A stretch of DNA of 64,000 nt from Neospora caninum Liverpool (taxonomy: Eukaryota > Apicomplexa > Conoidasida > Eucoccidiorida > Sarcocystidae), in contig NC_018394.1 in NCBI RefSeq assembly GCF_000208865.1, positions 2,565,964 through 2,629,963 on the forward strand, given 5' to 3'. The position numbers and the translations under genes are program-made. Shown here in pieces: positions 25,325 through 34,954 of this stretch; within the stretch, counting starts at the first letter, position 1, and each line of letters begins with the position of its first letter. Under the pieces are notes generated by a model. The model did no database searches. It saw nothing but the letters and a program-made list of their open reading frames with translations, and was not told the DNA's origin.

Positions 25325-26205
25325 TGGCCGGCAGACCGGGAGTATTTTGTTTGTGTTGGAACTTCATGGCTCGACAGTGACCGGTCTCGAGGGCGGCTGG
25401 AATCCTATCGGACAAGTATTCAATTTACAAGCCTGAAAATGCGGTGAATGGTGGACGGAAATAAATTGTGAGGCTCCGTCGACAGCATCGATGGGTCAAC
25501 CGGGTCCCTGTAGGGCTAGGAGGCGGGCCGTCTGGTGATCAGTGAGCCACCCACAGTCGTGGTGCGCTCCAAGGATCGATCATCAGCTTTTTGGCTCCGG
25601 TAACCGTCCACCGCGGGCTTGCGACAGAATTTTTTGCCCGTCAAGCGGGGCTGCGTGTTCCCAAGCTCACACCGACACACGTACTGCCAGGTTCCTGCTG
25701 GTAGCTAGCTTCCGCAGGTAAGAATCCCGTTTGCCAAGCGGCAGGTGCACGCTGCACTCCAAAGGGCAGGTAACAGCCACAGCGAGAGTACATGGATGAC
25801 GGAGAATCTGTTGTTTACAGCCACAGCTTCCTCGGGAAGCAGCTCACCCAGAGAGAGTAAAACCGAGTCTGCCATTTTGCTTTATTTCAATCGTTGCCTC
25901 CCTTAGTTTGTTCCCCCCAGAGTCAGGCTTTCTCGTGGAGGAGGCCGTAGCTCTTTTGAATCTGTAGAGCTCCGTTTTCTTCGATTCCCATTCAAATGTT
26001 TCCCAGCCTGATCGTTGTAGCGTGCTGCAGCAAGCATCTCTATTACCACCCAAGCACCACCTTGAATTTTGCACGGTGACGCTTTCTGCAGTCTACCGTC
26101 TCTGATGTTTTCCGCTTTCATCACTCCCAAAGTAGCGGCTGAAAGCGCAATTTTCCCTGGTGGTGAGTAGGCGGAGTACCAGGTTTCTGCTTCGGTGTAC
26201 ACGCC
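25325..26205. promoter_or_regulatory. Divergent intergenic region between the armadillo and vWA genes
   Basis: The armadillo-like gene probably begins at about 25324 on the minus strand and the vWA adhesin at 26206 on the plus strand, leaving about 880 bases for two promoters. I see no coding signal here that I would defend. Confidence 0.4.
26097..26103 (-). promoter_or_regulatory. AGAGACG-type element upstream of the vWA adhesin
   Basis: CGTCTCT on the plus strand reads AGAGACG on the minus strand, about 100 bases before the adhesin start codon. An (A/T)GAGACG heptamer, active in either orientation, is known from Toxoplasma gene promoters. A single seven-base match is weak evidence. Confidence 0.3.
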
Positions 26206-29200
26206 ATGAATGCATGGCGAGTACCGCTGCTGACCCTACTGGGGCAGGCAGTTATCCTTAGCGCTACTGCGCTGACATCAAGTTTTGTACAGCAAGGTAA
26301 GGTTCTGCAGGATACAGAACACTGCATTGCTTATGCTGCAAATCGTAGCTCATTGTTGGAGCCGTACGGATAGTAGCCGTATTTACGAGTCTCCTCCTTG
26401 GTGTTTGCTTACGTAGTCTTTCGCTGAAAGAACACACCGATTTGCTTGTTTCCTCCCGGTTTTTGTCATTTATGATGACCAATCCGGGAAATTAGCTATG
26501 GACCGAGATGATACGCGTTTTGGCTTGAGTGTGCTGTGGCTGTTCGTGCAGCTCATGCTCCCTGTGGCTCGAAGCTGGATGCAGTAATAGTGCTAGACAG
26601 CGGTGGCAGCCTCGGAGCCACCAATTGGGGGAAAATTACGCAATTGGTTTCAGACGTCATTGGCAACCTGGATATCGGTCCTGAAACGGCACATGTGAGC
26701 GCCATTTCATTCGGACAGTCCGCTCGCGTTCACTGGGATCTTAACGATGACCGTGCTCATAACCGTCAGTACGCACAGGATGCGTTTTCTGGCATGCAGT
26801 GGATGAACTCGGTGACAAATACTCCCTCGGCGCTGGACACAGCCGTGAAAGTTTTCCAAGAATCGGCGCGTTCTAATGATGAAAGTGTCGGTAGACTACT
26901 CGTCGTCGCTACAGATGGATGTGCGAACTACTACGACAGATTTTCCTTCAACAGTTTGTCTGAGCATTTCGAGAGCGTTTTCAACAAGCTTGAAAATCTT
27001 CGTAACCTGCACAGGCTGGTCATTGGCTTGGGGAACAAGGTTTGTCGCGGCGAGGTTGAACGCATCGCTGGCTGCGACCCTCAGAATGGAACCGCTCCTT
27101 GTCGTAACGCGAAGTTTGTCGACTTTGACAAGACAGCGGGACAGATTTTAGGGTATGTGAAAGAGGCGTGCGGGCATAACATCGAGGCACAACACCCTGA
27201 GTCAGCAGAGGGTGGTACAGATGTGACACCACCGGCAGTTGAGACTCCTGATTCTGTCACATCTGACGAGTCCGGGGGAGGACAGCAACACAGACCGGAA
27301 AGACCCTCTGAGCAATCTCCGTCTTCTTCTGATAACGTAGCGGGAGATGAGGTGAAGGATCATGGGCAGACATGCAAAATGAAGAAAGTCGATGCTGTCG
27401 CGGTTCTTGATAGCTCAATGAGTGTTGGTCCCGAGCATTGGAAGGAACTGTTAAAGTTAACAAAGCATTTAGGTGAGACGTTGGATAGCCGAGCAGGTCA
27501 CAGCCGATTCGGTCTACTGAGTTATAGCGATGCTGTCACTGTGCATAGAAAACTGGAAGACAGTCCTTTTGATGCGGCTCACTTGGAGAAGGAGCTAGGA
27601 GAAGTCCCATTCATGAATGGCAACACATTCACTCCGAAAGCCCTCGATTCTGCATACGAAATCTTCAAAGAGACTATACATGAAGAGTCGCAGGGTGCCG
27701 AGGACTCGGAGCATAAACGCGTTTTGGTGCTAGCAACGGATGGCTGTGCCGATATTTATGGCAAGGAACACGGGAGCCTAGAAAAACACTACCGTGTTGC
27801 CATTGGCAATCTGGATAAAGTTCCGCGTTTGCATACAGTGGTAGTGGGTATAGGAAAGCATATATGTGTCGATGAGCTTCGTTACATCGCCGGCTGTGAC
27901 CCGCATAACTTGGCTGCTCCGTGCCCAAATCTCCTTCTGACATCTTGGGATGCTCTGGAAAAAGATTTCAAGCGGCTGGACAAAGACGTGTGCGAAGAAA
28001 TAACTTTGGAAGAGAAGGAAGACCAGGAAATGTCACCAGTAGTGCCACAACCACCTGAGGTCTCTAACACGACGTGTACCAAAGGTAGAGTGGATGCAGT
28101 GGCGGTCCTTGATGGATCGGGAAGTATTAGCAAGAGTGACTGGAAGAAGACCCGTGAAATTGCTAAATTATTTGCTGGCGCCTTGAATATTGGTGAGGAT
28201 CAAAGTCACATGAGTGTGGTGCGTTTTTCCACTACCGCACGGGCAGACTGGACTCTCGTACAGCCGGTCTCATGGACAGAAAAGCAGTTAATTGATCGCA
28301 TCTCCCGGTTGCCTCAACCGTATGGAGGTACGAATACCCCAGCAGCTCTAGAACAAGTATATGAAACGTTTGCCAGTACCATGAAGTCCCGAGATGAACA
28401 CGAGTCTGAACATGTCCATCGCCTTTTGCTTCTTGCCACGGATGGTTGCGTAAACCAGTGGAACCGGTTTAAGTTCCGAACGCCTGAGGCTCATTTGCAT
28501 AATGCCCTGGAACGAATATCCAGGCTTAAAAACGTTCACCTCAGAGTCCTCGGAATTGGCAATAACATTTGCCACTCAGAGATCCGGCTCATCGCCGGCT
28601 GCAACCCTCACGGGACGGACCCTTGTCCGAACGCAAAGTTCACGGACTTCAATTCCGTCTTAGAAGAGCTTCCGCAGTACCTTGAAGAAATATGTGAGGA
28701 GGTAGAGACTGGCGTCGCACCTCCTGGAAGCAGCCCCGAAGAAGTGCACCCGCCAGGGGGGCAGCCTGAAGGTGTTCCTCCGGCTGAAGAAGAAGCGGGT
28801 GGCCTTCGTCCGCCCACAGAAGAGAGCGGGGGGGAAGGACACCCACCAACGGGGGAGCTCCCAGAAGTGCAGCCTCCCATGCCAGAGGAACCAGGAGTGG
28901 AGACACCCGGAGCTGGCCCAACAACAGAGGAGCTTCCACCGACAGAGGAGGAAGGGGGTGAGATCGAGCCACCGACTGAAGAAGAAGGAGGCGGGCTCCA
29001 TCCGCCCACAGAAGAGAGCGAGGGGGAAGGACACCCACCAACTGGAGAGCTCCCAGAAGTGCAGCCTCCGATGCCAGAGGAACCAGGAGTGGAGACACCC
29101 GGAGCTGGCCCAACAACAGAGGAGCTTCCACCGACAGAGGAGGAAGGGGGTGAGATCGAGCCACCGACTGAAGAAGAAGGAGGCGGGCTCCGTCCGCCCA

Positions 29201-31193
29201 CAGAAGAGAGCGAGGGGGAAGGACACCCACCAACGGGGGAGCTCCCAGAAGTGCACCCTCCCATGCCAGAGGAACCAGGAGTGGAGACACCCGGAGCTGG
29301 CCCAACAACAGAGGAGCTTCCACCGACAGAGGAGGAAGGGGGTGAGGTCGAGCCACCGACTGAAGAAGAAGGAGGCGGGCTCCATCCGCCCACAGAAGAG
29401 AGCGAGGGGGAAGGACACCCACCAACTGGAGAGCTCCCAGAAGTGCAGCCTCCGATGCCAGAGGAACCAGGAGTGGAGACACCCGGAGCTGGCCCAACAA
29501 CAGAGGAGCTTCCACCGACAGAGGAGGAAGGGGGTGAGATCGAGCCACCGACTGAAGAAGAAGGAGGCGGGCTCCGTCCGCCCACAGAAGAGAGCGAGGG
29601 GGAAGGACACCCACCAACGGGGGAGCTCCCAGAAGTGCAGCCTCCCATGCCAGAGGAACCAGGAGTGGAGACACCCGGCGCTGGCCCAACAACAGAGGAG
29701 CTTCCGCCGATCGAAGAACTTCCGCCGACTGATGAAGACGTGGGCGAGATCGAACCACCAAGAGAGGAAGAAGGAGGCGAGCTCGAGCCACCTACAGAGG
29801 AAGATGAGGGGGAGGGACCCCCGCCAACGGAGGAGCTTCCTGAAGAGCACCCTCCTATGACAGAGGATCCAGGAGCGGAAACACCTGGTGCTGGACCATC
29901 AACGGAGGACATAGCTCCTCCGGAATCAGAAGTTCCACCGGGTGAAGGCGGTTTCATGCCTCCCTCTGGTGGAGGCCAGGAAGGAACGGAATCCGTTCCT
30001 CCTGCAGAAGAAAGCACTCCCTCTGAGACTAAGCCTTTTCCGGAGATCCCAGGGAAGCATCCTGGAGCCCCCAGCGAGGAGAAGGAGGAGGAAGGAGGCA
30101 CGCCCATTGCTGCAATCGCCGGAGGTAGGAGAGTCGTTGTTTCGTTTGTCCGTGTTCATCACAGGTACTCGTGTTCCGATATGTGTGTTCTGATAAAAAT
30201 ACGCAGATGACTCCCATCATCATAATACAAGATGGTCGAATGATTTCTGGCGAAATGTGTCTTCCCCACTTGATTGTTCCTCCCGATCAGTCCCCTTTGT
30301 TGGAGTTCTACGGTGTGCTTGTTTTGTTATCCGGTGTTTCCGCCGGGGGAAGTCGAGGTTCTATCATGTCATTGCTCGCACATTGAAAACCGCGCGAACG
30401 CTGCCCCAGCAGTGTCTCATTTGATTCATTATCTCCTCGCGAAACTACCAAGTTTCCTGGAGACAAACCAAAAATACAGGCAAACCCTTTGCTACACTTC
30501 TGTGCCTGCAGGTGTTATTGGAGGCATCCTGCTGCTTGGAGCCGCCGGCGCAGGAACGTATGCGCTTGTCGGAGGAGGGTAAGGCCTGCTCGTTGCCTGC
30601 AGAATAAATACATGTATATATATATATATAAAAACCGATGGTGATTCACCCTGCAAATAAGTCACTCCTTCCTTGCTCCTGGCAGTCTCCTCCCGTGACG
30701 GCATCAAGCTGTGTTGTTTTTCCACTTTTGTTGGATACGTACTACTGGCCACCAGAAACGTGGGAGCAGTTCCCGTTTCAGTGTGACGATGGTAACAGGG
30801 CAGTACTGCATTGCAGTCGTGCCATTCTCATATGTCACTAGTTTCAGCGAACCACGTTGGGGCTCCTTGCTGCCACCAGGTTCACTTTAGACACGAACAC
30901 ATGTGTGGCGGACACACACACAAATGGCGCTAAATACAGAAACTAAAGATGCCAATATAGATCGCATGTCACTCCAAATGCCCATTGTGTATCCAAGAAG
31001 CCTCAGCAGCCATATAGAACACGGAAAAGGATGAACCCTGTCTTTTTCGTTGCTCATTCTCAGCGGAGCGGCGGCAGCGGCGTCTGCTGATGGCGCGGAA
31101 GCGGTTGACCAAGGTGAAGGAGAGGAATCTTTAGAGGACCGTGAAGTTGGCATTGATATTGACGATGATATGTTCGCTGTCGACGAGATGTAA
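26206..31193 (+). CDS. TRAP-like secreted adhesin: three vWA domains, Pro/Glu repeats, rhomboid-type TM
   Basis: Exons 26206-26296, 26552-30124, 30512-30578 and 31064-31193 encode 1286 residues. Exon 1 is a signal peptide (NAWRVPLLTLLGQAVILSA). Three A domains span about residues 36-240, 304-512 and 537-747. Each has ATDGC, an IAGC-(D/N)-P motif and a similar set of cysteines, as in the TRAP A domain. Domains 2 and 3 have intact MIDAS D-x-S-x-S (DSSMS, DGSGS); domain 1 has DSGGS. A Pro/Glu-rich stalk follows, including a 64-residue repeat. The transmembrane segment near 1214-1240 contains AIAGGVIGG, which matches the IA-GG site cut by Toxoplasma rhomboid proteases in microneme proteins. The roughly 40-residue tail is acidic and ends DDDMFAVDEM, without tryptophan. 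Family knowledge suggests microneme storage and host-cell or substrate adhesion; that is inference. I see no thrombospondin or EGF module. Confidence 0.85.
28800..29760 (+). repeat. 192-bp tandem repeat, five copies, in the adhesin stalk
   Basis: The codon pair GAG-CTC that opens each unit occurs at 28855, 29047, 29239, 29431 and 29623, an exact 192-base (64-codon) period. Copies are nearly identical. They alternate: copies 1, 3 and 5 carry LRPP before the unit and ACGGGG at its start, while copies 2 and 4 carry LHPP and ACTGGA. That points to a 384-base pair as the last unit duplicated. The period is a multiple of three, so every frame without a stop in one unit stays open, which creates long spurious antisense frames. 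Confidence 0.92.
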
Positions 31194-33159
31194 ACTGGTG
31201 ATTTTCTTCAAAGAGCTCCCGTATGTGTAAAAGAAAAAGCTGGAAATGTCTTCAGTCGCCAGTGACTCTTTGCAAAAACCTGGTGCCCTTCACAAAAGCA
31301 CGGTGCATGTGACATGACGAACTTGTATATCATAATCCCACGGAGCAGTAGAAGCGAGGCCTAGCGTCAAAATTAGAAGAGGCTACGTGACAACATGGGC
31401 TGTAGTGGATGTTGTCTAACTTATGATCTTTTTTGCAAAGGGATGGCTTCCCAGAAACGGTGGAGCTTGGGCTTCCCTCCCTTCATTTGGGGGAATTTCG
31501 AACTATTTTTCACAAACGGACGTTAGTTACATGCTTCGTACTCCGCAGCGTTAAGAATGCTGCTCAGCCAACGTGTGCCACGATTGTCACTAGACGGAAA
31601 AAACGGCGCACCTTCCTTTCTGTCGGCCTCTTAACTCTTCGCGGAGGAAAACACGACCGTTATCCCAAAAGATAAGACGTCGCAATCGGTTTGTGTGTAC
31701 GTATCTCGGCACGAAGTTGCATGTGCGGTTGCAGTGCACATCATCCATGTTGCACAGGAAAAAAAGAAAATACACTAACGTTAGAAAGGTTACGGTTATA
31801 CCATGGAATCAAACTCACCACAAAGTGTAGCCCTGTCAGGGGCGCTGCCATATAGTCAGTCGACTCCTTATTAGCTTTGGTGTAACGGCGAAACTGTGCG
31901 TGGCCTGCTACGGTCTAATCGCTGGGTGGTTTCTCACGAAATACCCTATCCCACATCAGGTTTGCCTCGTACCAGGCAAATCTCCGTTGGCTCGGCAGCT
32001 GTTCGAGCCCGTCGTGCTGTTCAGATGCCTGAGTATGTACTGTAACGTCCTTGTTCCAGAGGTCTGGTGCAATCACTCGACGTGCCGGATAAGACAGTGC
32101 CGGCTTCTTCTGACAGCGAAACCTGTGTGGGCCTTGGGTGGCAAGGAAACAACCTTACCAAGTGGGAGGGGGATTTATGTTGCCCAGAACTTTTGGAGAA
32201 TGATACATGTACGGTACAGCGTCAAGGAACAAGCCTGGCGTGAAAAGACCGCTGACTGCAACAGCACGTGTTCTATACGCGCCACTCCGAACGCATCTGT
32301 TGTGCAACAACGTCGAGACGAGGCGATGTTCTGTTTCTAGATGAATGCAGAACGGCAGCAACACCACAGTGGGTGCGCCATCTTTGGCCAAAGATCGATG
32401 CCTCAAGCTACGTGTGCAGAACAGCAAGCTAGGACTTCGTCAATGAGGTCAAGCACATATGTACGGATGGACGTATGTACGAGCAGCCGCCAGACACGCA
32501 GTAGTGGGACTTGGGCAATGACACTCATGACCATGTATAGCTTTGGAGACGAGAGAGAGAGAGAACCCTAGCTTGACCATTCGCCAACCGGTTGGGAGTA
32601 GATCCTTCCTGTGCCTGTATGGGCCACGAAGGGATCAACAGACAGGGAGAGACTTTCCCCACGCAGAAAAAACAAGCAAATGAGTTTGAGAGAGAGACCA
32701 CCAAGTCTGTGTGCCTCAGCTCCAACCATTCAAGTATCGAATCGCTTCCATCCTAGCACGCACTCATGCAAAATCGCATTACCACCTCTCCGTCCTCATG
32801 ATGGCGACGGGATCTTTACCTTATGCATCAATATCAAACAGAAGGCATACGTCGCCCAACGCAGGAGATATCCCATCCGCCTCTCAGCAACTTGAACCCG
32901 AGCCTTTTCGTACGCCAGGTGGACCAGAGGAAAACCATGTCCGACAGAATGCCCCGTTTTGTTCCAGAAAGCGTGAGTTGTTTTGGGGGACAAACGAGGG
33001 AACCCGATGTGCAGATGAGGCGTACGCGAATTTCTCGTAAGAGGCAAAATTCTGAGCGATTGCCCTGATGAAAGGAAGGAAAAGCTATGCGAGAGGCTGC
33101 TGTCTGCGCGGAAGTCAATTCACACGTACGCAGCCCCTGCCCCGAAAACACTCTTGAGT
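31194..33159. other. Convergent gap between the vWA adhesin and OPRT
   Basis: Both neighbouring genes end here, so the stretch should be their 3' UTRs plus spacer. A plus-strand frame at 31900-32340 has no recognisable motif or supporting splice context. I see no supported gene. Confidence 0.5.
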
Positions 33160-34954
33160 CTACAACATGTCTGTAGGCAGCTCATCTGTAACTCCATATT
33201 TACGACGGTATTCCAGAATATCATTCCGAGCTTTCTGAAGTGTCGCCCTTGACTCTAGATGATCGCCAGAGCTTATCAACCCGTCGAGAAAAATCAGCAT
33301 ATCCGTGATGTTCAGAACGGAGAAGACCTTCGTGTTGTAGGCGTCCTCCAATTGTTCTGCCGCTGACAAATTCGAGTCTGAACAAATCGAACAAAACACC
33401 GCTAGATCTTTATCCCGCAGCTGACCCCGCGAAAAATCCACCTTCACGCACGCCCGCACGCAGCCAGACGTCGTTTTCTCTAAATCCGCAGGGAATGTAC
33501 CGTCGCCAACGGCTGAACGACCGGGCGCCCCCGTGACCGCCGCAAGGCGTGGAACGCCCCACAGCGCGGGCGGTTACCAGTGCATTTCGCGGTCTTTTTC
33601 ACGCAGCCTCCGGTTTGGTACGAATCAGGCGTCACTCTGTTAAAAATCCAGTGTCGTCTGGCGCGACTTCCACAAGTACCCTTGTGCAGGCCGTTCGTCC
33701 AGCCGAGGGCCGAGAAGCAGTGGGTGCGTAAACAGTTTCATGCATGTTTCTAAGAACACTGCGTATTCACGGAGCGGATGCATGCACCAAAGAAACGTTA
33801 TATGAGCCGAATATCAAGGGACCAACCGTCCGAAAACGTGGACGGAAAGTCTGGGCGAGCGTCTAGTCGCGCGCACGTCCCGCTGAAACCTGCTTACCTT
33901 CGGAGATGCGCTCCTGCCGATCAAGCAAGACACAAATGCCGGCAACCTCGACATCAGGCTGAAGCTCACGCAGAAGTTTCATATTTCCACGGAGAGCAGT
34001 GCCGGAAGTCAAGACATCGTCCAGCAGCAAGACCCGTGCCGGCCGGTACTTGTCGACAGTCCCGGGTATCAGCTTCGGTTCGAGTTGGTTCAGCGCGCCG
34101 ACGAGAACGCCTTTCTCGCCGTGGTCTTTCTCTTCTTTCCTGTCGTAAATGAACGGAGCTGGTTGTGAGTACACGCGGTTCAACGACATCGCCGTGCAAG
34201 CTACAAGAGGAATTCCCTGGGCATACAGAGAAGCGCGGAGAAACACCAACAGCGGGGGATGTGAGCTGACGCCAACAAACAGGGTGTCCCGTTCTCTGGG
34301 AAAGGTACATACGCACGTCACACCGCCGCACACAAAACGGCAAGAAGCACAATGCCTTTTGCACGGTTTCCCCGGTTACGAAGGAGCGTTGGGAAAAGAG
34401 AAGAAACATGGTCCATGCAGACGCACATACCAGCGTGGTACACATGCTAGGTCCGCGTATATTCAATCACACACGGACATCGGCCGTGAGAGCGCATATA
34501 TATATATATATATATATATGCATGCGTGGTAAGCATGCGTAGCTATCCGAAACGATCTTATACGAAGAGATCCAGCGCAGAGATAGAGACTGGCACGTGA
34601 GACGCGCATTTCAACTACGGGCTGCAGCCGAGACCGTACCTTGTATGCGGGACCGAACAGGACGTCGTATTCCACGCCGCTGCGTACGATCTCCGTAGCG
34701 TATGCTTTCGAAATGAGTTCCATAGCTTGTCCGTTGCCGAACATGCCGGCGTTGAAGAAGAAGGGGCTCGTCCGTCCACTTTTCAGTTTGAATTCGCCGA
34801 ATTTGAGCGCTCCATGATTGTATGCAAGGAGCAGAAGCTCCTTCTGCAGCGGGTCCAACTGACGGCCCTGATATTCGTCTGTCTCCCCGGGAGGGCCAGC
34901 CAGGACCTTACTCAAAGTACGGGATGCGGAACTCGACAGCGACGCGCTCGACAT
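33160..34954 (-). CDS. OPRT: Orotate phosphoribosyltransferase, three exons
   Basis: This enzyme transfers ribose-5-phosphate from PRPP to orotate to give OMP, the substrate of the OMPDC encoded at 11516-14782. Exons in coding order are 34954-34640, 34216-33898 and 33479-33160, with clean borders, encoding 317 residues. Exon 1 carries the N-terminal OPRT region (FGEFKLKSGRTSPFFFNAG), exon 2 the loop lysines (YDRKEEKDHGEKG) and the PRPP-binding signature RVLLLDDVLTSGTA. Exon 3 carries NTKVFSVLNITDMLIFL, the usual closing strand and helix. Compared with bacterial enzymes of about 210 residues, it has an N-terminal extension of about 35 residues and an insert of roughly 40 at the exon 2/3 junction, plus a longer C-terminus. 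The start is the first ATG in frame (MSSASLSSS). Confidence 0.94.

Noticed and set aside
28608..30107. Long minus-strand open frames (up to about 500 codons) opposite the adhesin
   Set aside because: They follow the 192-bp repeat, whose period is a multiple of three, so any frame lacking a stop in one unit stays open. The translations are Ser/Gly/Pro or Leu/Arg low-complexity, and the plus strand has a clear domain-bearing gene.
31900..32340. Plus-strand 146-codon frame between the adhesin and OPRT
   Set aside because: It lies in a convergent 3' region, with no recognisable feature.
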